Of a stretch of 36,159 bases of DNA, positions 1-6,891 are shown one piece after another. Numbering within the stretch: position 1 is the first letter of the stretch; every line of letters begins with the position of its first letter. The stretch lies in the NCBI GenBank assembly GCA_030824555.1, contig JAVBXK010000102.1, forward strand, positions 1-36,159, written 5' to 3'. Made by a program: the position numbers and the translations under genes. A model generated the notes under the pieces. The model was not told the DNA's origin and made no database searches. It was given only the letters and a program-made list of their open reading frames with translations. This stretch comes from a bacterium (lineage in GTDB: Bacteria; Pseudomonadota; Gammaproteobacteria; Burkholderiales; Burkholderiaceae_C).

Positions 1-126
1 GGCGTTGATGCCGTGCGACAGGGCAATGCGGGCCACCGAAGCGCCAGGCTCGGCGCACTGCGCGAGGATCTGCCGCTTGAGGCAGGCGTCGTATCGCCTG
101 CGGGTCTTCTTCTTGGCTTTATTCAT
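1..126 (-). CDS. tnpA: IS66-family TnpA, N-terminal part (runs off left edge)
   Basis: The gene reads leftward from ATG at 126 and is cut by the window edge after 42 codons. The visible peptide starts MNKAKKKTRRRYDACLKRQ and continues through a helix-turn-helix-like stretch ending SHGINA. This is the usual opening of the small IS66 accessory protein TnpA, which resembles the N-terminal HTH of IS3-type OrfA and is needed with TnpB and TnpC for transposition. The start codon directly follows a hairpin (128-154) whose 3' arm carries the Shine-Dalgarno sequence. It is a different copy from the IS66 relic at 4387-4923, because the protein sequences differ clearly. The family is fairly sure; whether the complete element is intact cannot be seen. 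Confidence 0.75.
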   Translation of the reverse strand, partial: MNKAKKKTRRRYDACLKRQILAQCAEPGASVARIALSHGINA

Positions 127-127
127 T

Positions 128-154
128 GTGTCCACCTATTCGATTGGTGGACAC
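128..154 (-). promoter_or_regulatory. Hairpin sequestering the tnpA ribosome binding site
   Basis: GTGTCCACC (128-136) and GGTGGACAC (146-154) form a perfect 9-bp stem with a 9-nt loop. Read on the minus strand, the 3' arm contains AGGTGG, five nucleotides before the tnpA ATG, so folding would hide the ribosome binding site. The same arrangement occurs at 4924-4950 before a diverged tnpA. A role in limiting translation from read-through transcripts is inference by analogy with IS10 and IS50. Confidence 0.55.
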
Positions 155-270
155 CATCGTTGCCGCTTATTGATCCGGCCCCATGAAGTCTTAAGCCGTA
201 TAGCGAACGTGGCGATCCTGAAAGTAGCTCTCAAGAAACACCCGATATCTGATTGATTTTATTGAGTTTT

Positions 271-1614
271 TCAAGCCGTGCTATCGGAGGGGACGAGCTG
301 CATGTCCATGGCTTTTGCTTTCTGGGCGAGGTTGTGCAAGACCCGTTGGCGGTAGCGCTCCTCAAAGTAGTCCTGACCCCGATCGGTGTATTCCTGACCG
401 TGTGTGAGCATGGCGTAGATCAGTCGGGCCAGCTTGTGGGCAGCGGCGGTGACGGCTTTGGGCTTGTCCATGCGGGCACACATGCGCCGGTAGTATGCAC
501 CCAGCGCCGACTGGCTTGAACGCAAAGCCGCGGCCGCCAGTCTCAGCGCCTGGGCCGCGCGATTGGCACATCGCGTAGTTTTGCCGCTCATGACCTTGCC
601 ACCGGTGATTTTGGTACCCGGACACAAGCCCAGCCAGGAGGCGAAGTGCTTGTCACTGGGGAACTTGCCCATGTCCAGCCCAACCTCGGAGACGACCACC
701 AGCGCGGTGGTCACGTCAATGCCGTCGATGCGGGTGAGGTCCACGCCGCACATCTGGAAGAGCTGGGTGCGCAGATCGAACTTGGGGGCATTGCGGGCAC
801 GCCCACGCTTTTTGCCCTTGGCCGGTTCGTCCTCACGCACATGCAAGGCTTGCAATTGAGTCTGAATCTGTGCATCGCACTCGGCCAGTTGGGTGCTGCA
901 GAAGTCAAACGCATCCAGCGCCTGCTTCAGGGCAAAGAGGTGCTCGGCGCGCCAGTTGCCTTGCAGACTCTTGGCGATCTCGTCATCGCTGGCGCGGATG
1001 CGCGAGTTTTTGAGCTTGGCCAGCATCAGCCCGTTGCGTTCACCGGCAACGATGGCATGCAGGATCTTCTGACCCGTCTCACCGGCCACGTCGGAGATGA
1101 AGTTGGCCAGCTGGATGTTCATCTGGGTCAGGGCCTTTTGCATGTGCTGCACGAAGCGGCCCTGGCTGCGCAGCAGCATGGTGCGCTGGCGGCAAAGCGA
1201 GCGCAGCACGTAGACCTGCTCGGCCGGACGGAAGGCCGCATGCAAAAGGCCGTAGCTCATGAGCTGCTGAAGCCACTGGCAGTCCAGTACATCGCTCTTG
1301 CGGCCCGAAACGTTCTTGACGTGACGAGCGTTGACCAGCAGCACTGTAAAGCCGCGCGATTCAAGCAGTTCGTACAAGGGTATCCAGTAGACCCCGGTGG
1401 ACTCCATGGCCACAGTGTCCACGCCACACGCATCAAGCCAATCTGACAGGCTGTGCAGATCGGCGGTAAAGCAGGCGAACTCGCGCACAGGTTCGTCGTC
1501 GCGGTCCGGCGGCACGGCCACGAAGTGCGATGCGCTACCGATGTCGATTCCAGCTGCGTTGGGGTGAGTCAGGGAAATGGCCGACTGTGTGGTGGGCCGC
1601 TTGCGTTGTGCCAT
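271..1614 (-). CDS. IS110-family transposase (DEDD recombinase)
   Basis: This 447-residue protein is an IS110-family transposase, a DEDD/RuvC-like enzyme that works with a structured guide RNA from the element. The DEDD residues are visible: D24 in GIDIGSAS, E71 in AMESTGVYW, and D108 and D111 in RKSDVLDCQW. The C-terminal Tnp20 region starts at RIDGIDVTTALVVVSEVG and includes the FASWLGLCPG motif. The chosen ATG at 1614 has GGAGG just upstream on the minus strand; an upstream start at 1674 is in frame but would extend into the likely guide-RNA region. The reading frame is intact over the usual length, so it may be active. Exact element ends are not resolved: the right end lies between the start codon and the IS630 fragment beginning near 1888, the left end between 155 and 270. 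Confidence 0.9.
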   Translation of the reverse strand: MAQRKRPTTQSAISLTHPNAAGIDIGSASHFVAVPPDRDDEPVREFACFTADLHSLSDWLDACGVDTVAMESTGVYWIPLYELLESRGFTVLLVNARHVKNVSGRKSDVLDCQWLQQLMSYGLLHAAFRPAEQVYVLRSLCRQRTMLLRSQGRFVQHMQKALTQMNIQLANFISDVAGETGQKILHAIVAGERNGLMLAKLKNSRIRASDDEIAKSLQGNWRAEHLFALKQALDAFDFCSTQLAECDAQIQTQLQALHVREDEPAKGKKRGRARNAPKFDLRTQLFQMCGVDLTRIDGIDVTTALVVVSEVGLDMGKFPSDKHFASWLGLCPGTKITGGKVMSGKTTRCANRAAQALRLAAAALRSSQSALGAYYRRMCARMDKPKAVTAAAHKLARLIYAMLTHGQEYTDRGQDYFEERYRQRVLHNLAQKAKAMDMQLVPSDSTA

Positions 1615-1790
1615 GGCATCCTCCATCATGAGAAGTAGAACGTGGCACCAGCTCGGGTACGTCGTCTTGATCACTCTCTCAAACGGGATGCCTGTACCAC
1701 GCCAAAGCGGCTCGACACAAGCTCACCAATGTCGATGACGCAGCCCATGACCACGCTCATCAGCGGGCAATGTGCACCATTGCTACTTCG
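1615..1790 (-). ncRNA. Candidate guide (bridge) RNA region of the IS110 element
   Basis: This is the non-coding stretch directly upstream of the IS110 transposase start. In IS110-group elements such as IS621 the bridge RNA is transcribed from the non-coding end upstream of the transposase, and roughly 150-200 nt fits that. No open frame here looks like a protein. I have not folded it, and the element end is unresolved, so both limits are guesses. The call rests on position and family knowledge only. Confidence 0.3.
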
Positions 1791-1887
1791 GTCTTCGCCA
1801 GTGCTGCGTTCCACCATCGCACATTCCGCCCGCCAACGCCACGTGTTTCTTCGGGACGATTTGCGGCGCGGGCGGGCCGATTACTTC

Positions 1888-2049
1888 GCTCATCACGCGC
1901 TCGGGGTTTTGCTCCAGCATCGCCATGTGGTCGTTGGCCGCATCGCGTAACTTGGCCTTGGTTCGCACTGGTACGCGCTTGCCCATCTGTTGCTTCAAGT
2001 CCGCATTGAGCCGCTCCTCTGGGTTGAGTTGCGGGCTGTAGCTGGGCAG
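1888..2049 (-). pseudogene. IS630-family transposase, C-terminal fragment
   Basis: Read leftward from 2049 this gives LPSYSPQLNPEERLN and continues to a helix ending EQNPERVMS near 1888. That is the C-terminal part of an IS630 DDE transposase, with the third catalytic acidic residue in the NPEE motif. It joins in sense to the fragment at 3517-4356: the reconstituted junction reads ELFYL-PSYSPQLN. The IS1111-group element at 2050-3516 separates the two halves. Beyond 1888 the frame stays open but no longer resembles IS630, so the 3' end has been lost, probably at the boundary with the IS110 element. Confidence 0.8.
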
Positions 2050-2053
2050 ATGG

Positions 2054-2066
2054 CATGGTCCGCCCA
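2054..2066 (+). repeat. Left subterminal inverted repeat of the IS1111-group element
   Basis: CATGGTCCGCCCA is the exact reverse complement of 3500-3512. It lies four bases inside the left junction with IS630 sequence. Confidence 0.8.
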
Positions 2067-2184
2067 CCTACAGCGCAGCTGCTGACGTGAGGTTTCCATC
2101 CTGAGTCGGGTAGGGCCTCGCAGAAACGGCATCAGAGTGCCAAAGTGGAGGTTCTTGTAACCACCTATAGCTGGAGACCCCGCC

Positions 2185-3231
2185 ATGCAATCTACAGCAA
2201 ACCTGCCTGTCATTGGTCTGGATTTGGCCAAGACCGTGTTTCAGTTGCACATTGTCGACATCGAGTCCGGTGAGATCCAGCGCCGCCAGATCAAGCGCGC
2301 CAAGCCCGCCGAGTTCTTTGCAAAGTGTCAGCGCAGTCTGGTTGCAATGGAGGCCTGTGGCACATCCCATCACTGGGCACGGGTGATTCGATCTCTCGGG
2401 CATGAAGTCAAGATGCTGCCTGCCCAGCATGTCAAAGCGTTCTTGTTGCGTGACAAGACTGATGCCATGGACGCTCAGGTGATCTGGGTGGCCGCTCAGC
2501 AGCCGCACATCAAATCCGTGCCGGTCAAAACAGAACGACAGCAAACCTGTATGGCCCTGCACGGCATGCGCCGCCAACTCATGAAGATGCGCATCATGCA
2601 GACCAACGCGCTGCGAGGCATCCTGGCTGAATTCGGCATCGCGTTGCCAGTGGGGTACAACAAACTGCTCAAGACGATTCAAGGTGAGCTTGCCAGGGCG
2701 CAGCAAGCTGATCAGTTGACTCCTGATTTGGTGCTCAGCGTGCAAGAGCAACTCAAACGGATTGATGCATTGCAAGACGACATCGACCAACTCGGACAAC
2801 GACTGCGCGCCATGATCAGGGAAGACCGCCAGATGCAGGCGATACAGCAAATCCCTGGGGTTGGGGATTTGACGGCCTCGGCGCTGGTGGCGGCAGTCGG
2901 AGACTTCTCAATATTCAAATCCGGTCGTCAGTTTGCATCGTGGGTTGGACTGGTGCCAAGGCAGGTGGGTACCGGGGGCAAGACGCAGCAGCTGGGTATC
3001 TCCAAGCGAGGTGACACCTACTTGCGAACCCTGCTGATTGCGGGAGCCAGGGCCGTGATTGCCAAGGCGGAGAAGTCGAGTTGGATCACGCGACTGCTGG
3101 ATCGTCGCCACTACAACGTGGTGGTCGTGGCGTTGGCCAACAAAATGGCGCGCACCGCATGGGCGGTCCTGGCCAAAGGCGCTGCCTTTGACCAGGTCAA
3201 GTGGAATTCACTGGAGCGGTTCAACGCCTGA
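2185..3231 (+). CDS. IS1111-group (IS110-family) transposase
   Basis: A 348-residue DEDD transposase. The residues D13 (VIGLDLAK), E56 (VAMEACGT), D93 and D96 (KTDAMDAQ) form the RuvC-like site. The C-terminal Tnp20 half contains QIPGVGDLTASALVAAVGDF, then QFASWVGLVPRQ and GISKRGDTYLRTLLI, typical of the IS1111 group. GGAG precedes the ATG at a suitable distance. The gene fills most of the element at 2050-3516, leaving about 135 bp before it and 285 bp after it. Length and motifs are complete, so function is likely retained. It shares only family-level similarity with the transposase at 271-1614, so the two IS110-type elements are independent arrivals. Confidence 0.92.
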   Translation: MQSTANLPVIGLDLAKTVFQLHIVDIESGEIQRRQIKRAKPAEFFAKCQRSLVAMEACGTSHHWARVIRSLGHEVKMLPAQHVKAFLLRDKTDAMDAQVIWVAAQQPHIKSVPVKTERQQTCMALHGMRRQLMKMRIMQTNALRGILAEFGIALPVGYNKLLKTIQGELARAQQADQLTPDLVLSVQEQLKRIDALQDDIDQLGQRLRAMIREDRQMQAIQQIPGVGDLTASALVAAVGDFSIFKSGRQFASWVGLVPRQVGTGGKTQQLGISKRGDTYLRTLLIAGARAVIAKAEKSSWITRLLDRRHYNVVVVALANKMARTAWAVLAKGAAFDQVKWNSLERFNA

Positions 3232-3499
3232 TTCACCAACAAACCGTGAATATCAACCCGACACCGCAAGCGACTTGACGATACCGTTTTGAAGGAGAGC
3301 CTGCAAGAAGCAAAGTGATGGAGCGAAGGTCAAACCGGGCTGGGACATTCCGGTGTTTTACCCGTACCTTGAGTACTATGGGCAGATAGGAACCCCGGCC
3401 GCGAATAGCCATCATGGGCAGCGACAACAACTGCACAAACAGCCCGGATGTAAGGCTGCAAACCTTTCAAACTATCACGGCGCCAAAACTTGCTCTCCT
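3232..3499 (+). ncRNA. Candidate seekRNA region of the IS1111-group element
   Basis: This is the 268-bp non-coding 3' segment between the transposase stop and the right subterminal repeat. In IS1111-group elements the target-choosing RNA (seekRNA) is encoded downstream of the transposase, so this is where it should lie. I see no protein-like frame. Exact RNA ends and guide loops were not determined. Confidence 0.4.
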
Positions 3500-3512
3500 T
3501 GGGCGGACCATG
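3500..3512 (-). repeat. Right subterminal inverted repeat of the IS1111-group element
   Basis: TGGGCGGACCATG on the plus strand, exact inverse of 2054-2066. Four bases (TAAG) separate it from resumed IS630 sequence. Confidence 0.8.
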
Positions 3513-3516
3513 TAAG

Positions 3517-4356
3517 GTAGAACAACTCGATCTGGTCTTGCCGCTCAGCCACCCACGCCTTGACCAACTTGCTGTGGTGAACCCGCAGGTTGTCCAGGAT
3601 CAGAAAGACTTTCTTGCCCGCATCCTTGATCAGGGCTGCCAGGAATTCGATGAGCTTGTCGGCATCGAACGCCTCGTCAATGATCATCCAACGCGTCTTG
3701 CCCTGGTTGGTCACCGTGGCAATCATGGAGAGCTTTTGGCGGGTGCCACCCACAGCCATGGTGACCGGTGTTTTGCCCGCAGGCGCAAAGCTCCTACCGC
3801 GCACATCGGTGTTGACCAAAGCCGTCTCGTCTCCCCAGTGAATCTCGGCTCCCTCCGCCCTGGCGCGTTGCTCTATGCCAGGGTATTCGCCCTCCAGCCA
3901 TGCCTGCACGGCAGCAGGGCTTTGCTCGTAAGCGCGCTTGATGGGCTTTTGCGGCGTGAAGCCCCAGCGCGTGAGGTACTTGCCGATGCTGCGCACTTGC
4001 AACTTGATGCCAAACTCCTGTTCGATGAGTTGGCCCACTGCAGCCCGGCTCCACAAGCTGAAATCCATCTTGAGTTGCTCGGGGCGTTTGTCGATGATCA
4101 TGCGCTGCACGGCGTCTTCCTGGGTTGAACTGAGCGTGCGACCATCACCTCTGGCTCGCCCACGGGCAGCGGGGCGAATGGCACCCCAGCCACCTGCTTC
4201 AAACAGATCAATGGCACTTCGCACTGTCGGGTAACTCAACCCCGTCATCTTGACGATTTGCATGATCTTGATGCCTTGCCTGTGCAGCCTCACGACTTGC
4301 TTGCGCCGCTCGTGAAGTTGCTCCAGCGTTTGACTTCTTGCGCTTTCTTTTTCCAT
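3517..4356 (-). pseudogene. IS630-family transposase, N-terminal part (interrupted)
   Basis: The frame opens at ATG 4356 (MEKESARSQTLEQLHERRKQ) with an N-terminal helix-turn-helix and then the DDE fold. D176 lies in HWGDETALVNTD and D255 in VFLILDNLRVHHSKLV. The IS630 sequence stops at ELFYL, where the IS1111-group element begins; the open frame continues for 14 chance codons inside that element to a stop at 3475. The third catalytic residue is stranded in the fragment at 1888-2049, so the enzyme must be inactive. The IS630 itself lies inside an IS66 relic: tnpB sequence is broken off near 4410. Confidence 0.88.
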
Positions 4357-4386
4357 GCTCTTGTGATCAAAACCATCCGCAAAAGT

Positions 4387-4536
4387 TCAAACTTTATTGG
4401 GCCTTATCTTTAAGAGGTAGCCGGGGCATGCTTGGGCGGCGCCAAAGACCTGCACCTCGCGGGCGATCAGGCGATCGGCACCAGTCCGCATGTCCACCGG
4501 CTCGACCGCAGGCCACATACCATCTATGCGGATCAT
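4387..4536 (-). pseudogene. IS66 TnpB, N-terminal fragment broken by IS630
   Basis: From ATG 4536 the minus strand reads MIRIDGMWPAVEPVDMRTGA and then FGAAQACPGYLL, which matches the opening of IS66 TnpB, usually about 115 residues. After roughly 40 residues the similarity stops and the frame ends by chance at 4387. The breakpoint near 4410 is where IS630-derived sequence begins. The ATG overlaps the tnpA stop (ATGA), the normal coupling in IS66 elements, which supports the identification although the frame is short. Confidence 0.7.
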
Positions 4537-4923
4537 CGCAGCAGCTCGCGCAACCAGGCTGCACACGTGGGCGCCGCATCCACCGGCCAGCTCACGCTGA
4601 TCTCTGTCGCCCCGCAGCGTGGCTCAATGCGGATGTCGGCAGCCGGGGCCGGCAATTGCATCGGCACGAAGGGCGCAGAAGGGGCTGGGTCACAGGACGT
4701 TTGTGGGCTGGCAACGCGGCAATGGGCAGATCGCAGCCAGCGCCCATCTCTGCAGTCCGCACCCAGCGCCGAACCAGGTTGGCGTTGATGCCGTTGGCCA
4801 TCGCCACCGCAGCCATAGAGATGCCAGGTGCATGCAGGTAGCCACAGCCTTGGCCTTGAAATCATCGCTGTGCGCGCGCCGGCGTCGACGACCGTCGAGG
4901 GTTTGTTCAGTAACAGTGTTCAC
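4533..4923 (-). pseudogene. IS66 TnpA relic with two frameshifts
   Basis: Starting from GTG 4923 the minus strand reads VNTVTEQTLDGRRRRRAHSD then DDFKAKAVATCMH. A one-base deletion in what was probably CACCCTGGC moves the sense to a second frame (GISMAAVAMANGINANLVRR). A second indel around 4680-4700 moves it to a third frame ending AAWLRELLR at 4533. Put together these give a normal IS66 TnpA of about 130 residues. The terminal stop overlaps tnpB. The element is therefore dead. The hairpin at 4924-4950 immediately precedes the start. Confidence 0.75.
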
Positions 4924-4950
4924 GTGTCCACCAATAGTTGAGGTGGACAA
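4924..4950 (-). promoter_or_regulatory. Second RBS-sequestering hairpin before an IS66 tnpA
   Basis: GTGTCCACC (4924-4932) pairs with GGTGGACA (4942-4949) around a 9-nt loop. On the minus strand GGTGG lies four bases before the GTG start. Stem sequence and loop length match the hairpin at 128-154, but the loop bases differ, which favours selection for the structure. Confidence 0.5.
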
Positions 4951-5042
4951 GAGGCTCCTATGAACCTATGGGGGATTCAAGATGGGATGGCTGGTCGCTC
5001 AGGCCTTCAGCAATCAGTAGGCACACATCACGCCCCCATCCC

Positions 5043-6725
5043 TCAAATGTGATATTCGATGCCCCCCTCCCGCCCCGCCACATCGGCCAGGGCTTCGGCC
5101 TCGGTGGCGTGGCGGCGCAGTTGGGGGTGGTCGGGCAGCTCGCCCACCCGGCGCAGGGTGGTTTCCACGGGCAGTTTCAGCCCCACCATGTAAAGGGTGC
5201 GGCCCTGGCTGATGAGGGTGGTGCGCAGTCGGCCGAACACCTCCACCCCCGTGGCGTCGATGCGGTTGATGGGCTGTGCAAACAGCATCACGTTGCGCGT
5301 GTCGGGGTGGTCCACCAGGTAGGTGGTGATGGCGTTTTCAAGTGCGCTGGCCGAGCCGAAGTCCAGCTCGGCATCCATGCGCAGGGCGCAGGTGTGGGGG
5401 GCCACGGGCGGCAGCTTCCACAGGTGACGGTCGCGCAGGCGCCCGTCTGCGTGCAGGCCCACTTCGATGATGCGCGGGTGCAGCCGCACGTACAAAAAGT
5501 GGCTCAGCGTCAGCAGCACGCCGGTCAAAATGCCCCAGTACATGCGCGGTGCGGTCAGCAGCGTGACGCCAAACGTGGCCGCTGCAATGGCCGCTTCCAC
5601 ACGCGACGTGCGCCAGATGCGGATGAATGCCGCCGGTTTGACCAGCCCCAGCACCGTCAGAGCCACCACGGCAGCCAGCACCGCCTGCGGTACGTGGTGC
5701 AGCAGCGGTAGCAGCCACAGCAGCGTGACCAGCACCAACACCACGGCCATCACGTTGGCCCAGCCGGTTTTGGCGCCCGCATACAGGTTGAGCGCCGAGC
5801 GCGAGAACGACGAGCTGGTGGGGAATGCGCCGCTCAACCCCGACGCCAGTTTGGCCAGGCCCTGGCCGATCAGATCCTGGTTCTGGTCCCAGCCCCGGTG
5901 CTGGTCGGCGTTGTCCAGCTTGGCGCTGGCAGCGGTTTCAATGAAACTGACCAGCGAAATGACGGCCACCGGTACCAGCAGTGTGCCCAGCGTGTCCCAG
6001 CCCGGCCAGCCTGGCAGGTGAAAACCGGGCACGCCGCCAGGCAGGTCGCCCACCACGGCCCCACCACTGGCCTTGAAACCAGCCAAGTAGCTCAAGGCCC
6101 CCGCGCCCACCATGACCAGCAGCACACCGGGGAATGACGGGCGCAACCGCCGCGCCAGCCACAGCGCCGCCAGGCTGCCCAGCCCGAACGCCAGGGTGCC
6201 CGCGTGCAACGGTGGCAGCGCCCCTGCCTGTGCCCAGCTTGATACAGAGCCCGCCAATCCCAGCATGGCAGGCAGCTGCGAACTGATGATGAGCAACGCT
6301 GCCGCCTGCGTGAAGGCAGTCAGCACCGGTGAATTGACCAGGTTCAGCAGCCAGCCTGCACGCACCAGCCCCAGCCCCACTTGCAGTGCCCCTGACAGCA
6401 GGGCCAGCCAAACGGCCAGATCCACCCATTGCGCACTGCCCGGTTGTGCCAGCCCGGTGAGCGATGCCGTGACCAGCAGACACGTCAACGCCGTGGGCCC
6501 CACCGACAGGCGCACCGACCCGCCCCACAGCGCCGCCACCAGCGTGGGCAGCAGCGAGGCGTACACGCCCGTGACCAGCGGCATGCCCGCCAGCGCCGCA
6601 TAGGCCACGCCCTGCGGGATGGCCATCAGCCCCACGGTCAGGCCGGCAATGGCTTCGCCACGCAGCAGGGTCCCCGTGGGGCGAGGCCAGTTCAGAAAAG
6701 GAAAAATGGATTCAAGGCGCAACAT
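5043..6725 (-). CDS. SulP family anion permease with C-terminal STAS domain
   Basis: A 560-residue inner-membrane transporter of the SulP/SLC26 family, which moves sulfate, bicarbonate or other anions. The N-terminal 400 or so residues are a run of hydrophobic segments that includes the family motif region GLMAIPQGVAYAALAGMP and a later SFSRSALNLYAGAKTGWANV stretch. The last 130 residues form a STAS domain with the INRIDATGVEVFGRL signature, which usually controls transport. I chose ATG 6725 (MLRLESIFPFLNWPRP) because it matches the normal SulP start; a TTG at 6791 would add 22 unlikely residues. The substrate cannot be told from sequence. It stands alone next to the IS debris, with no carbonic anhydrase or cys gene nearby. 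Confidence 0.9.
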   Translation of the reverse strand: MLRLESIFPFLNWPRPTGTLLRGEAIAGLTVGLMAIPQGVAYAALAGMPLVTGVYASLLPTLVAALWGGSVRLSVGPTALTCLLVTASLTGLAQPGSAQWVDLAVWLALLSGALQVGLGLVRAGWLLNLVNSPVLTAFTQAAALLIISSQLPAMLGLAGSVSSWAQAGALPPLHAGTLAFGLGSLAALWLARRLRPSFPGVLLVMVGAGALSYLAGFKASGGAVVGDLPGGVPGFHLPGWPGWDTLGTLLVPVAVISLVSFIETAASAKLDNADQHRGWDQNQDLIGQGLAKLASGLSGAFPTSSSFSRSALNLYAGAKTGWANVMAVVLVLVTLLWLLPLLHHVPQAVLAAVVALTVLGLVKPAAFIRIWRTSRVEAAIAAATFGVTLLTAPRMYWGILTGVLLTLSHFLYVRLHPRIIEVGLHADGRLRDRHLWKLPPVAPHTCALRMDAELDFGSASALENAITTYLVDHPDTRNVMLFAQPINRIDATGVEVFGRLRTTLISQGRTLYMVGLKLPVETTLRRVGELPDHPQLRRHATEAEALADVAGREGGIEYHI

Positions 6726-6891
6726 GCTGGCCAAGAGTGTGCCGCAAACAGCAAGGCGTTGGCGTGGGTTGACACGCGTTGAGGTGGCCAATGACTTCGC
6801 CCTTGCCGTTGCGTTGAAAGGTGCACTTGCTCATGACTGTGCGTGCAGTGGCCAGGTTCGGTGCAATTGCAGTGGTGGTGGCCACCGCTGC

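Larger units (their letters stand above)
2050..3516 (+). mobile_element. IS110-family, IS1111-group element inserted in an IS630 transposase gene
   Basis: The limits come from reconstructing the interrupted IS630 gene: flank sequence matches the IS630 frame up to 2049 and again from about 3517, leaving about 1.47 kb, a normal size for the IS1111 group. There is a one-base ambiguity at the junction and no obvious target duplication, as expected for this family. A 13-bp inverted repeat (2054-2066 and 3500-3512) lies four bases inside each proposed end. Subterminal inverted repeats are the diagnostic feature of the IS1111 group. The transposase frame is intact, so the element could still be mobile. 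Confidence 0.8.

Noticed and set aside
646-1446. 266-codon plus-strand open frame opposite the IS110 transposase
   Set aside because: It is the mirror of the transposase codons; composition follows the opposite strand and there is no family signature.
1783-1887. Continuation of the IS630 C-terminal frame past residue ERVMS
   Set aside because: The sequence no longer resembles IS630 and no other transposase was recognised, so I did not extend the pseudogene there.
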